A DNA stretch of 64,000 nucleotides from UBA4644 sp034933145 (GCA_034933145.1 JAYFOA010000001.1:1-64000), one strand, 5' to 3'. Positions 17,107 through 26,024 are shown, numbered from the stretch's first letter. The notes: generated from the sequence alone by a model not told the origin. A program made the numbers and translations.

Positions 17107-18163
17107 TCTGCAGGTCACCTCCTCTGCCCAAATTACGGATGTGCTTGATATGCTCCGGCGGATCAACCTTGGGGGCCCGCGGGTCGAGCAGCCAGGTCCG
17201 TGCTTTATGGGTGGGGGTGACGTCAAAATACGGCGGCCGTGCCACAAAGTCCACTTTCAGTGCCTGCGGATTGCGGGGCGCAAACGCGTCGCCCCGGATA
17301 CACTGGAACAGGTTCGGCGGCGTACCCTGAATGGAATAGAGATCTTCACCCTTTACGCCGAGCTGCGGCAGCGAAGACAGAAGCGCCCAGGTGTACGGGT
17401 GCTTTGGATCATAAAACACTTCTTCACAGGAGCCGATCTCCACGATATCGCCGGCGTACATAACCGCAATACGGTCCGCCACATTGGCGACCACGCCAAG
17501 GTCGTGGGTGATGTAGATGATCGTCAGGCCATATTTCGCCTGCAGCTTTTTAAGCAGGTCAAGGATCTGTGCCTGTATGGTCACGTCGAGCGCTGTCGTC
17601 GGCTCGTCGCAGATCAAGATTTCTGGTACGCAGGCCATGGCGATAGCGATAACCACGCGCTGGCGCATGCCGCCGGAAAACTCATGCGGATATTGCTTAT
17701 ACCGCTGCTCCGGATCGGGAATCCCGACATCCGCCAGCAGTTCAAGCGTGCGCTTTTTGGCATCCGCCTCGGACACCTTATTGTGCAGAGTAAATGCCTC
17801 CTGAATCTGTTTCCCAATAGTTTTCACCGGGTTAAGCGAAGTCATGGGATCCTGAAACACCATAGCGATGCGGCTGCCGCGAATCTTTAGCCAATCCTTT
17901 TCGCTCTTGAAGGCCGCCAGATTATAATCCTCGTATTCGATCGTCCCGCTGTCGATCCATCCGTTGTTGTCCAGCAATCCCATGAATGTCTTGCAGAAGA
18001 CACTCTTGCCAGAGCCAGATTCGCCCACGATGGCCAGGCTCTCGCCCTTGTGCAAATCCATGCTGATACCGCGGATGGCCGTCAGCACCTGACCGCGCAG
18101 ATTGAATTTCACCACCAAATCATTGACGGTGAGAATGACTTTCCCGTTCTTATTCTCGTCCAT
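17099..18163 (-). CDS. oppD: Oligopeptide ABC importer ATPase, OppD type
   Basis: This 354-residue ATPase has Walker A GESGSGKSV, signature FSGGMRQRVVIAIAMA and Walker B ILICDEPTTALD; the H-loop is YITHDLG. The C-terminal oligopeptide-binding-subfamily extension runs from about residue 270, with CIRGDAFAPRNP and a mutated cysteine pattern. It pairs with OppF as an asymmetric dimer on the OppB/OppC permease. The ATG follows GGGGGAGG and is 15 bp after the oppC stop. Confidence 0.92.
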   Translation of the reverse strand: MDENKNGKVILTVNDLVVKFNLRGQVLTAIRGISMDLHKGESLAIVGESGSGKSVFCKTFMGLLDNNGWIDSGTIEYEDYNLAAFKSEKDWLKIRGSRIAMVFQDPMTSLNPVKTIGKQIQEAFTLHNKVSEADAKKRTLELLADVGIPDPEQRYKQYPHEFSGGMRQRVVIAIAMACVPEILICDEPTTALDVTIQAQILDLLKKLQAKYGLTIIYITHDLGVVANVADRIAVMYAGDIVEIGSCEEVFYDPKHPYTWALLSSLPQLGVKGEDLYSIQGTPPNLFQCIRGDAFAPRNPQALKVDFVARPPYFDVTPTHKARTWLLDPRAPKVDPPEHIKHIRNLGRGGDLQNG

Positions 18164-18178
18164 GCCAATCCTCCCCCG

Positions 18179-19276
18179 TTACCTGTGATTGCGCGGGTCG
18201 GAAGCGTCGGCGAACGCGTTACCCAGCGCGTAGAACGAAACAGTGATTGCGGAAACCACTATCACAGGGAAGATCAGCTGATATCGCTGCGAGGGAACCA
18301 GCATGACCTTACGGCCTTCGTTGATCATATTGCCCAGCGATGGGATGGATACCGGCAGGCCCAGGCCGATATAGGTCAGGAAGACTTCCGATCCGATGGC
18401 ATCCGGAATAGCCAGCGCTGTCTGCAGCATGATGACCGAGATCAGCTGCGGGAGCAGGTTCTTCGTAATGATGCGGCGGCTCGGCGTACCCAGACAGCGG
18501 GACGCAAGGTTATACTCGCGGTCACGATAGATCAGGATCATGTTGCGTATGTACTTCGACATGCCGATCCAGCCGGTCAGGCACATGACGAAGATCATAG
18601 TTTTAAGGCTCGGGTGCAGGATGTACATCAGCAGCATGCGCAGAATGGTATATGGGATATTATCAAACAGATTATAAATTTCGGTAAACAATTTATCCCA
18701 TTTCCGCGCATAGCCCCAGATGGAGCCCAATATGATGCCAATAACGTTATTGCAGATGGCGACGCACAAACCAATGAACAGAGAAGTGCGGGTGCCGGAC
18801 CAAATCCGCGCCCACAGATCCTGTCCGATGGAGTTGGTGCCGAACCAGAACTCGGAATTAGGTGCTTTGTTACGCAGCTGGATGCCGGTCGTTTCATCAT
18901 TGTAAACAAGATACGGGTCTTTCTGGTTTGGCAGCAGCGGCTGAATAAAGGTAAACAGCAGCAGCAATACCAAAAAGCCCAGTAAGATCCCGGAAATTTT
19001 CCTTTTGAAAAACACCCGGAACGTACTGCCCCAGTAAGAATAGTTGGAAAAACCGATACGTTCAGCCTCGGCCGCGTCGTGATGGGCCAGCTGGAACAGA
19101 TCGTCCGTAATGGGTGTCACTCCGTCGTCGCAGACCGTTGGGGTCTGTACGGGAGACGCATCATACAGATCCTGCAGGTTATGGGTTTCTTTGAACCCTT
19201 CCTGAAGGGAGTCCACTTTATGGTCCGTATAATTTCGGAACACCGGCTTTTTGTTCTTGTTATCTTTTTCGCTCAT
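18179..19276 (-). CDS. oppC: Oligopeptide ABC importer permease, OppC type
   Basis: This 365-residue permease has about 115 cytoplasmic N-terminal residues, then six helices. The ATPase-coupling EAA-type loop reads ASRCLGTPSRRIITKNLLPQ. The N-terminal extension is longer than in most OppC proteins (usually around 300 residues in total) and rich in charged residues. The ATG shares one base with the oppB stop (TAATG). With OppB it forms the transmembrane pore for peptides delivered by OppA. Confidence 0.9.
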   Translation of the reverse strand: MSEKDNKNKKPVFRNYTDHKVDSLQEGFKETHNLQDLYDASPVQTPTVCDDGVTPITDDLFQLAHHDAAEAERIGFSNYSYWGSTFRVFFKRKISGILLGFLVLLLLFTFIQPLLPNQKDPYLVYNDETTGIQLRNKAPNSEFWFGTNSIGQDLWARIWSGTRTSLFIGLCVAICNNVIGIILGSIWGYARKWDKLFTEIYNLFDNIPYTILRMLLMYILHPSLKTMIFVMCLTGWIGMSKYIRNMILIYRDREYNLASRCLGTPSRRIITKNLLPQLISVIMLQTALAIPDAIGSEVFLTYIGLGLPVSIPSLGNMINEGRKVMLVPSQRYQLIFPVIVVSAITVSFYALGNAFADASDPRNHR

Positions 19277-20223
19277 TACCGGCTGCCCCCCTTCTTGACC
19301 AGCTTAATCCGCGGATCGCAGACCATCATCGCAATGTCGCCCAAAAGCAGACCGGTAATGCTGATGGCGGAATAAAGAAGAACCATCGCCTGCACCATCG
19401 GGTTATCCTGGCGTTGAATGGATGTAATCAGCAAGCCGCCCATGCCGGGGATGGAGAACAGCGATTCGACGTACAGAGAACCGCCGATCGTAAAAAGAAT
19501 CGAAACAGGAAGGCTCTGCGCCATCGGAATGAACGCATTTCGCATGACGTGCCGGAACGCCACCTGTGTGGACGTCATACCTTTCGCGCGCGCCAGGCGG
19601 ATATAGTCCATATTCATCTGATCTACCATGTAGCGGCGCATCCACATTGCATTCGACGCAATGCCGCCCAAGGACAGACAGATGATCGGCAGGATCCAGC
19701 TGCTGCCCTTCATCGGATCATACAGCATCGGCAATTTAAACAGTGTGGATAGGTACAGCTGAATAAACAGATAATAAACAACCGCGGGGACGGCGTTAAT
19801 TAACAGTACGTATATGTTACCCAGCTTGTCGCCGGCCTTTCCCTTGGAGCGAGCCATGCCTACGCCCATGGCCAAGCCCAGAACCTGCTGGAACACAATG
19901 GAGATAATGCCGAATTTAAAGGACATGATCGCTTTGGGAAGCATAATGTCCACGCAGGGGACGTTTTTTCGCAGCACGATGGATTTTCCCAGATCCCCAT
20001 GGAAAATCAATTTGCTCCAGAACTTGTAGAGCTGGGTATACCAAGGATCCAAAAGCCCCAGCTCTGACAAAATCTGGTTTTTAACAGTATCACTCATGCT
20101 GTCCGACCGGCCCTCGAAATAGCTATCCACCGGGAGCAGGCGCATGAGCAGGAAAACGATGGTCAGGACCAGGAACATCGTAATTAGAGCACGTCCCAGT
20201 CGGCCGAGTATGTATCTTACCAA
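19276..20223 (-). CDS. oppB: Oligopeptide ABC importer permease, OppB type
   Basis: This 315-residue six-helix permease begins with the typical OppB/DppB N-terminus (MVRYILGRLGRALITMF). The coupling loop is LARAKGMTSTQVAFRHVMRNA, followed by the conserved ESLFSIPGMGGL. The start codon is TTG with GAGGTG eight nt upstream. It lies downstream of oppA, separated by 115 bp containing a strong stem-loop that may lower expression of the permease and ATPase genes relative to the binding protein. Confidence 0.93.
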   Translation of the reverse strand: MVRYILGRLGRALITMFLVLTIVFLLMRLLPVDSYFEGRSDSMSDTVKNQILSELGLLDPWYTQLYKFWSKLIFHGDLGKSIVLRKNVPCVDIMLPKAIMSFKFGIISIVFQQVLGLAMGVGMARSKGKAGDKLGNIYVLLINAVPAVVYYLFIQLYLSTLFKLPMLYDPMKGSSWILPIICLSLGGIASNAMWMRRYMVDQMNMDYIRLARAKGMTSTQVAFRHVMRNAFIPMAQSLPVSILFTIGGSLYVESLFSIPGMGGLLITSIQRQDNPMVQAMVLLYSAISITGLLLGDIAMMVCDPRIKLVKKGGSR

Positions 20224-20275
20224 ATCGCCGTCACCTCACAGTTGTATGCGCTGAAACCGAATATGTCTTCCATTG

Positions 20276-20306
20276 CGGAGAGCCCCCGGACCCCGGGGGC
20301 TCTCCG
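20276..20306 (-). other. Intercistronic stem-loop between oppA and oppB
   Basis: A perfect 14-bp stem (CGGAGAGCCCCCGG and its complement) closes on three bases. On the minus strand, where the operon runs, no T tract follows it; the T-run is on the opposite side. It is therefore more likely an mRNA 3'-end stabiliser that raises the oppA level than an intrinsic terminator. Confidence 0.6.
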
Positions 20307-20338
20307 TTTTTTAACCTGTAAACAGGCCAAATGTGTGC

Positions 20339-22354
20339 TTAGTAGTCGATGCCGGCGGCCTGTGCCTCGGAGATGCGCTGTGCGCGCTCCTGCTCCCAAA
20401 CGGCCAGTTGCTTCAGATATTCTTCCGTATCCATGGGCTTATCCATGACGTACTGATACTTATAGCGGTCTCCGGACACACCAAACGGTGCATACTGAGA
20501 TTCAAACGGGTTCATATAAGAGGACAGGTAACCACAGCCGCCCAAGGTGGCCAGCGGGATGACGAATGCCTGATCCAGCAGCCACGCTTCGACCTCGGCC
20601 AGAGCGTTATAGCGCTTGCTCAGATCAACGTTCTCCTGGGTTGCGGCAGCGACCTTTTCATCATAGACAGAATCCTTCCAGTAGGTCTCATCATAACCGC
20701 TGCGGCCCATGCGGCCGTCACCCGCGGCTTCGGTGGTCTGGGTGGCCATGCCGTCAGCGCGCCAGATATAGTTATACGCTTGACCGAGTGCAAACGGATC
20801 GGTCCAAGTCTGCGGGTCGGCGTAGTCCGGGCCCCAATAGGACATCATAAAGCTATAGTTGCCGGCACGGCGGGTGGTGGCCAGGTAATCGGTTGGAGGA
20901 TAGCCTTCCAAGACGAAGTGGATGAAGTCGGAGCCCAACAGCGCTTCGAGCTGCTGAGAGACGACGACGGCCATGTCGACCTGCTGGGAATCGGTCTGAT
21001 ATGGCATGTAGGCGACGATCGGAAGCTGGACGCCGGCGGCGGTCAGCTCTTCAACGGCCTTCTGCTTATACTCCAAAGCTTTATCGGACTGGAACTGCTC
21101 TTCAGAGGTGAACGGCGTCAGAGCGTCAAGCTCAGTATAGTCCTTACCATCGGCGGCGCAGAAGTTCGGCGGGGTGATCGAACGGATCTCAAAGTTCGAC
21201 GGGTTGTACGGGTCATAGCAAGAGATGGCCTTGATACGGTCGAGGCCGTAATACAGCGACTTGCGGAAGTTCAGGTTGTTGGCGGCTGCCAGCCACTGTT
21301 CATGATTTAAGGTATAGCCATCGACAGTCTTCTCTTCATAGGTGGGCATAAAGTTGATCAGATAAAAATAGCTGTAGCTGCCCGGACGGTTCGGGCGGAT
21401 GAGGGCGGCCTTTGCGGGGTCATTCATCCACTCGTCCAGCTGAGTGGTCGGAATGTCGGCGTAAGTGACTTCGCCGCGGAGCAGGGCCTCGGGCGCCAAG
21501 GTAGATGCTTCAGCATTGAACTTGTTCTCAATACGCTCGATATGGATGTTTTCCTTATCCCAGTACTCGGGGTTGGCTTCATCAATGTAATAGGAGTTGG
21601 ACTCCCACTGCGTGCAAAGGAACGCGCCGCAGTACAGAATGGTGGTGTTATCGGTACCAAAGCTCTCGCCCATCTCTTCCAGGTACTGTCCGCAGGTCGG
21701 ATAGCCCCAGTTGTAGGTCAGACGGGACAGGAAATACGGGCAGGGCGCGGTCAGCGTGAACTGAAGCTCATAGGTGCTGATCGCCTTGATGCCGACATTG
21801 TCCCAGTTTGCGCTGGCGCGGGTCTCTTCGGCGCTCATTGCATTATAGTAATCTTCTGCGCCGACGATATCGAAGAGCAAGTCGGCGGTGCGGGCGGTAT
21901 TCTGCGGATCCAGGATCCACTTGGCGGTGGTGACCCAGTCTTCGGCGACCACTTCGGTGCCATAGTCGGAGCCATCATAATTCTGCCACTTGACGCCTTC
22001 CCGGATCTTAAAAGTCCAGGTCAAGCCGTCTTCGGATTTAGTCCAGCTCTCGGCCAGGCAGGGCTGGCACATGCCGTAGTTGTCATACTCGACGAGGGTG
22101 TCGATCCAGTTGGCCCATGTGGTGCCGGAGGAGGGGTGCATGGGGTTCCAGTCGGCAATTTCGTCGGAGTACATCAGCTTGACGACCTGCTCCGCATTGT
22201 GGGTTTCACTGTCGGATGAAGTGCCGGTATTGTCGCTGGGGGTCTCAGTGCTGGTCCCATCCGAGCCATCGTCGGTGGCGGGGGCTTTCGTACAGCCGGC
22301 CAGCATGGTGACCACCATCAGCATCGCCAATAGCAGTGCGGTCCATTTCTTCAT
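20339..22354 (-). CDS. oppA: Oligopeptide-binding lipoprotein (SBP family 5)
   Basis: This 671-residue extracytoplasmic binding protein starts with a lipoprotein signal peptide ending in LAGC (Cys21 lipidated), then a Ser/Thr/Asp-rich linker to about residue 55. The family 5 solute-binding fold follows: CLAESWTKSEDGLTWTFKI near residue 100 and the expected pattern of long peptide-binding lobes. It captures peptides and delivers them to OppBC. The length is above the usual 540-600, with insertions spread over the C-terminal lobe. The SD is GGAGAG. It is the first gene of the opp operon, behind a good promoter and a 126-nt leader. Nickel- or glycan-type ligands cannot be excluded for this family. 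Confidence 0.92.
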   Translation of the reverse strand: MKKWTALLLAMLMVVTMLAGCTKAPATDDGSDGTSTETPSDNTGTSSDSETHNAEQVVKLMYSDEIADWNPMHPSSGTTWANWIDTLVEYDNYGMCQPCLAESWTKSEDGLTWTFKIREGVKWQNYDGSDYGTEVVAEDWVTTAKWILDPQNTARTADLLFDIVGAEDYYNAMSAEETRASANWDNVGIKAISTYELQFTLTAPCPYFLSRLTYNWGYPTCGQYLEEMGESFGTDNTTILYCGAFLCTQWESNSYYIDEANPEYWDKENIHIERIENKFNAEASTLAPEALLRGEVTYADIPTTQLDEWMNDPAKAALIRPNRPGSYSYFYLINFMPTYEEKTVDGYTLNHEQWLAAANNLNFRKSLYYGLDRIKAISCYDPYNPSNFEIRSITPPNFCAADGKDYTELDALTPFTSEEQFQSDKALEYKQKAVEELTAAGVQLPIVAYMPYQTDSQQVDMAVVVSQQLEALLGSDFIHFVLEGYPPTDYLATTRRAGNYSFMMSYWGPDYADPQTWTDPFALGQAYNYIWRADGMATQTTEAAGDGRMGRSGYDETYWKDSVYDEKVAAATQENVDLSKRYNALAEVEAWLLDQAFVIPLATLGGCGYLSSYMNPFESQYAPFGVSGDRYKYQYVMDKPMDTEEYLKQLAVWEQERAQRISEAQAAGIDY

Positions 22355-22486
22355 AGAAGTGCTCTCCTTTTCTCATTTTGCCGCGCGTGCGGCATTGTTG
22401 AGTTTTATCATAAAAAACAAACTTGCCTTGTATGATCAGCAAAGGCCGATACATCAAAATTTATGAATATTATATTAATTGATTTT

Positions 22487-22515
22487 ATTTTACTGCAAAT
22501 CGCTTAAGGCGTCAA
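22487..22515 (-). promoter_or_regulatory. Promoter of the opp operon
   Basis: TTGACG (22515-22510), a 17-bp spacer and TAAAAT (22492-22487) on the minus strand, giving a leader of about 125 nt. The interval 22355-22640 is otherwise AT-rich with no gene and no riboswitch motif that I can see. Confidence 0.7.
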
Positions 22516-22640
22516 TGATTTTTTCCACCATTTATGCCATTTTTCACAAATTTATCAATGCTGCACAAGTTTTTAGTACATATTTTGAGTACTATTGCAG
22601 GTTTTCCGTTAAATTTATAACTTTTTAAAATACGGCAAAA

Positions 22641-22680
22641 TCTAAAAATTATGCGCGCCTTCCACGAAGAAAGACGCGCA
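22641..22680 (-). terminator. Terminator of the desulfoferrodoxin gene
   Basis: On the minus strand TGCGCG (22680-22675) pairs with CGCGCA (22657-22652) through an extended stem, followed by TAATTTTTAGA. Confidence 0.75.
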
Positions 22681-22761
22681 CAATTTTCAATAATAAATGT
22701 TGAAAGGGACTCAGAAAAGGCGTATGTTATCTGTCCGGCACCACCTGTTCCGCAAAAGGGG

Positions 22762-23142
22762 TTACAGTTCCTTCGTCCAAAGCCCGTGCAGATTGCAATA
22801 GGCGAAAGCCGCCAGCGGCTTTTCCTCATGCAGCGCAAAGGTGACCTCCGGTTTTTCGCCCGGTGCCAGACACTTTCTATGGCCACCGCGGTCGGTCTGG
22901 AGATATACCCACTGAATATAATGCTCTTCGACCATCGGATGATCCGCCGCGCCGATATGGACGGTGACCAAATCACCCTTGACCGTTACGACAGGTACGT
23001 GCTTTTCCTGGCTGGCATCCACCGTGTTGGGAACCAGATGCTCCATCGGCTCGCCACAGCAAACGACAGGCACCCCGGAATCATGAATCAGACCAACGAT
23101 ATTGCCGCAGTGCTTGCAGCGGAAAAAACGAATCTCACACAT
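22762..23142 (-). CDS. dfx: Desulfoferrodoxin (superoxide reductase, two-iron class)
   Basis: This 126-residue cytoplasmic enzyme reduces superoxide to hydrogen peroxide without making oxygen, a defence typical of anaerobes. The N-terminal desulforedoxin site is complete (Cys9, Cys12, Cys28, Cys29). The catalytic site is also complete: E46-K47-H48 in the EKHVP loop, then His68, His74, Cys116 and His119, a square-pyramidal Fe(His)4Cys centre. It belongs to the two-iron class. Electrons would come from rubredoxin, which is encoded at 43106 in the same window. The SD is AAGGAGG. A single-gene unit has its own promoter and terminator, and upstream of the -35 lies a 16-bp motif shared with the rubredoxin locus. 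Confidence 0.96.
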   Translation of the reverse strand: MCEIRFFRCKHCGNIVGLIHDSGVPVVCCGEPMEHLVPNTVDASQEKHVPVVTVKGDLVTVHIGAADHPMVEEHYIQWVYLQTDRGGHRKCLAPGEKPEVTFALHEEKPLAAFAYCNLHGLWTKEL

Positions 23143-23175
23143 TGAAAGAGCGCCTCCTTATGTTTTATTGATTTT

Positions 23176-23204
23176 ATTATATATATTTGTTTTCAATAAA
23201 GCAA
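23176..23204 (-). promoter_or_regulatory. dfx promoter
   Basis: TTGCTT (23204-23199), a 17-bp spacer and a perfect TATAAT (23181-23176) on the minus strand, about 33 bp before the dfx start. Confidence 0.75.
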
Positions 23205-23212
23205 GCTTGGAA

Positions 23213-23228
23213 TGTGACAAGATCACGG
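23213..23228. promoter_or_regulatory. Operator-like motif shared with the rubredoxin locus
   Basis: TGTGACAAGATCACGG, an imperfect inverted repeat (GTGA-N5-TCAC), lies 9 bp upstream of the dfx -35 and 35 bp upstream of the rhomboid -35. The same 16 bp with one change occurs at 43025-43040. The arms resemble half-sites of Crp/Fnr-type factors, but the spacer is one base short of that consensus. The binding protein is unknown. Confidence 0.5.
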
Positions 23229-23262
23229 GGGAGCAGGCTCTTATATTCTCCGTCGTTTCAAA

Positions 23263-23292
23263 TTGACATTTGGCAGGAAAATAAAGTATAGT
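23263..23292 (+). promoter_or_regulatory. Promoter of the rhomboid operon
   Basis: A perfect TTGACA (23263-23268), an 18-bp spacer and TATAGT (23287-23292), about 25 bp before the start codon. Confidence 0.7.
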
Positions 23293-23317
23293 AAAGAAAA
23301 CCAAGGAAGTGACGGAT

Positions 23318-23890
23318 GTGAAAAAGCTTCAGTACAATTCGCCCGTTGTCCTCACGTTTGCGCTTGCCTCCCTGCTTGTGCTGCTTTTAGGCCTGCTGAC
23401 GGGCGGAAAAAGCACACAGCTTTTATTTTGCGTCTACCGCGCCTCCCCCTTTGATCCCCTGACCTATCTTCGCCTGTTTACCCATGTTCTGGGCCATACC
23501 GGCTGGAGTCATTATATTGGGAATATGCTGCTGCTGCTGGTGATCGGTCCGCCGCTGGAAGAAAAATACGGGAGCCGCACATTGCTGCTGGGTATTTTTC
23601 TGACGGCGCTGCTCACCGGCCTTGCGCAGATTCTCCTGTTCCCCCATACCGCGCTGCTGGGTGCGTCAGGTGTTGTCTTTATGATGATCGTCCTGACCTC
23701 CTTCTCCGGCATGAAGAGCGGGCGTATTCCTTTGACCCTGATTCTTGTCGTCGTACTGTATCTGGGCAAGGAGATCGTCGCCGGATTGACCCAAGCCGAT
23801 CAAATTTCACAATTCACCCACGTTTTGGGCGGCATCTCAGGCATCGGTCTCGGATTCTGGTCTTATAAAAAAACTGGAGGTCCCGTATGA
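23318..23890 (+). CDS. Rhomboid-family intramembrane serine protease
   Basis: This 190-residue protein with six hydrophobic helices cleaves transmembrane segments of other proteins within the bilayer. The catalytic serine is Ser117 in GASG and the base is His168 in FTHVLGG. The oxyanion-side H-x3-N is His65/Asn69 in HYIGN. The length fits the compact bacterial six-helix form. The start is GTG 23318, 9 nt after AAGGAA; GTG 23309 directly abuts the ribosome site. It overlaps the next gene by 4 bp (ATGA). Substrates are unknown; the coupled small membrane protein may be a partner. Confidence 0.92.
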   Translation: MKKLQYNSPVVLTFALASLLVLLLGLLTGGKSTQLLFCVYRASPFDPLTYLRLFTHVLGHTGWSHYIGNMLLLLVIGPPLEEKYGSRTLLLGIFLTALLTGLAQILLFPHTALLGASGVVFMMIVLTSFSGMKSGRIPLTLILVVVLYLGKEIVAGLTQADQISQFTHVLGGISGIGLGFWSYKKTGGPV

Positions 23891-24339
23891 AAAAATTCTC
23901 ACTGGGCCGGCTGCTGTTGCTTATCGGGACGGCGGCCGTGCTGTTTGTGTTGGGTACTGTAGTCTTTCTCCTCTATTCCAGCCGGGTTACCGGACATTAT
24001 CAGGTGCATCTTCGTCTGGCGTTTGACGCCGCTGAACTGTCCGACACGGGCGTCTGTCTGAAAAGCGGTGACGACTGGCGTCTGGTCGACCGTGAAGCCG
24101 CAGAAAAATTCTATTATTATATGTCCCGCCGCACCACCGTTACCCTCCGTCACGGTCAGACCGATGACCCGCGGTGTCTTACTCTTCGCCTGGGCGATGA
24201 TGTCGCCACCATTGCGCCGCTGTCTGAAAGCGATGGGAATTCAGCGGTGGTCTCGGTCACGCTGATGGGAAAATCCTACCGAATCAAAATCACTGCGGAT
24301 GGCTTGTGGGCAAGATTGACACAGCTTTCTGCCCCATGA
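23887..24339 (+). CDS. Small single-pass membrane protein, unknown function
   Basis: This 150-residue protein has a short basic N-terminus, one transmembrane helix (about residues 10-30) and a roughly 115-residue soluble domain, presumably extracytoplasmic, of mixed strand pattern. No enzymatic motif is visible and I do not recognise the family. Its ATG overlaps the rhomboid stop by 4 bp, so it is co-translated with the protease. It could be a regulator or a substrate of the rhomboid; that is inference from coupling only. Confidence 0.7.
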   Translation: MKKFSLGRLLLLIGTAAVLFVLGTVVFLLYSSRVTGHYQVHLRLAFDAAELSDTGVCLKSGDDWRLVDREAAEKFYYYMSRRTTVTLRHGQTDDPRCLTLRLGDDVATIAPLSESDGNSAVVSVTLMGKSYRIKITADGLWARLTQLSAP

Positions 24340-24418
24340 CTTTTTGCCTGCTCAGTATGCTCTGAATTTTTTGATAACCCAAATAAGCCAACTTATATAC
24401 AGAGGAGATAAGATCAAC

Positions 24419-25831
24419 ATGAATTATGACCTGAGCGCATTGGATGCCGCGCTTGCGCGGCACATCGAAAAGGCAAAGCTGCCCGGCGTTTCCGTGGCTA
24501 TCCGCGGGCCGGAAGGCGTTATCTTTGAAAAGGGCTACGGTTTCGGCGATCTGGCCCATAACCGCCCGGTGGACGCGCAGACGGTTTACGGCATTGCTTC
24601 CATGAGCAAATCCACGGTGGCGCTGACCCTGTGTATTCTGGCGGCAGAAGGGAAGCTCTCCCTCGATCAGCCGGTGACCGATTTCATTCCCCAGTTTCGC
24701 ATCCCCGGCCAGCCGAAGGACGCCGTCACAGTCCTCCATCTGCTGACTCACACTGCGGGTATCCCCCCCATGGAGCCGCTGGAGTGGTCCATCGCCCTCA
24801 ATACCCCCGGCCGGGACAGCGACTGGGTCCGCCGTATGAAGGCCAGCAGCCCTAACCAGATGGATAAGATTGAGCAGATCGTTGACTATATCGCCGCCTG
24901 CCCATATTCGACGCTCGGTGCTCCGGGTGAATATATGAGCTATTCCAATGAAGGTTACGCCGTCCTCTGCACCATCGCGGATCGTGCGGCCGGCATTCCG
25001 CTGGAGCAATTTCTGGACGAGCGGGTCTTTGGTCCCATGGGCATGACCCGCACCGTGCTGGATCAGAAAGGTGAACGCGCCATTCCCCTCTCCAACGGAA
25101 ATATCACAAGCCTTTTCGACACTGGCGATGACGGCAGTCTCACCTGTGACAACCTCTGGAGCATCCTGCCTCCCTTCCGCGCCTGCGCCTGCGTTAAGTC
25201 CACTGCCCATGATGTGGCCCGGTACTATCAGTGTATTTCCAATCGGGGAAAAATTGACGGGAAGCAGGTTATCCCGACGGAGGCCGTCGAGCTGCTGGTG
25301 GGCCGCCGCTTCCCCCTGCGGGAGCGCGCCTTCTACTGCTGTGGTCTCAACAAACGTCTGTCACATGGCCATATTATCTGCGAGCATTCCGGCGGTCTGC
25401 ACGGTGTCTCCTCCCATGGTGGTCTGCTGTTGGACGAAGGGTACGGCTTCTCCGCCCTGTGCAACAAGAGTGACGAGGACGCCAGCGAACTGGTCTGGAT
25501 CATGTACAATATGATTCTAGGCCGTCCGCTGGAGGAAAGCCACCTCTGGCTGCATCCGACCGGAACGGAGTTTGCCGATCCGGAGATGGTGGTCGGCAGC
25601 TATATCGGTCACGAAGGCACGCCTTCCATTATTAAGGTATATTTGAAGGACGGAAAACTGGCGGGCGAAAATGATAACGGCCCGTTCCGTCTGGTCTGGT
25701 GCGGCGGTACCTGGTTCCAAATTTTCCGGGAAAGCGAGACACCCGTCGGCCGCCTGCGGTTCTATGTCCGGGATGGCAAAGCCTGGGCTGTCAAGACCTA
25801 TACACGCATCTTCGCGCGGATGGAAGACTGA
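24419..25831 (+). CDS. Serine hydrolase of the beta-lactamase/PBP fold (class C type)
   Basis: This 470-residue cytoplasmic or non-classically located protein has no signal peptide at the chosen start. The nucleophile motif SMSK is Ser61-x-x-Lys64, the YxN motif is Tyr175-Ser-Asn177, and the third motif HSGG (in CEHSGGLHG) replaces KTG as in class C esterases and D-aminopeptidases. A roughly 100-residue C-terminal beta domain (from about 365) resembles those of D-amino-acid peptidases. Likely reactions are hydrolysis of D-amino-acid peptides or esters; resistance to beta-lactams is possible but not supported by context. ATG 24419 follows GAGGAG; an upstream in-frame start at 24344 lacks a site. 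It is monocistronic with a terminator. Confidence 0.88.
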   Translation: MNYDLSALDAALARHIEKAKLPGVSVAIRGPEGVIFEKGYGFGDLAHNRPVDAQTVYGIASMSKSTVALTLCILAAEGKLSLDQPVTDFIPQFRIPGQPKDAVTVLHLLTHTAGIPPMEPLEWSIALNTPGRDSDWVRRMKASSPNQMDKIEQIVDYIAACPYSTLGAPGEYMSYSNEGYAVLCTIADRAAGIPLEQFLDERVFGPMGMTRTVLDQKGERAIPLSNGNITSLFDTGDDGSLTCDNLWSILPPFRACACVKSTAHDVARYYQCISNRGKIDGKQVIPTEAVELLVGRRFPLRERAFYCCGLNKRLSHGHIICEHSGGLHGVSSHGGLLLDEGYGFSALCNKSDEDASELVWIMYNMILGRPLEESHLWLHPTGTEFADPEMVVGSYIGHEGTPSIIKVYLKDGKLAGENDNGPFRLVWCGGTWFQIFRESETPVGRLRFYVRDGKAWAVKTYTRIFARMED

Positions 25832-25846
25832 TCCCGATTCTACACG

Positions 25847-25882
25847 AAAAATGCGTGCGCCCAGTAGGGTGCACGCATTTTT
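25847..25882. terminator. Bidirectional terminator
   Basis: AAAAATGCGTGC (25847-25858) pairs with GCACGCATTTTT (25871-25882), with A/T tracts on both sides. It ends the serine hydrolase gene and lies beyond the end of the opposing purine operon. Confidence 0.85.
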
Positions 25883-26024
25883 ATATGCAGAATTTATGCA
25901 AACTGTTTCTGCTGAAAGGTAATCCACGCTCCGGGTTGGCTCACAAACCGACACGGGAGGTCTCCCGAAAGATAACCTCCGCGCCTGCACAGACGTTGCC
26001 TAATGGTTTAATGCAGACTGCCGT

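Noticed and set aside
17107..17247. N-terminal extension of OppF
   Set aside because: The extra codons lie wholly within oppD and encode no conserved sequence; ATG 17106 has a strong site.
25883..26024. Possible regulatory RNA between the serine hydrolase terminator and folD
   Set aside because: It contains a short palindrome (GGGAG/CTCCC) only; no riboswitch consensus is readable, and it lies downstream of both genes.
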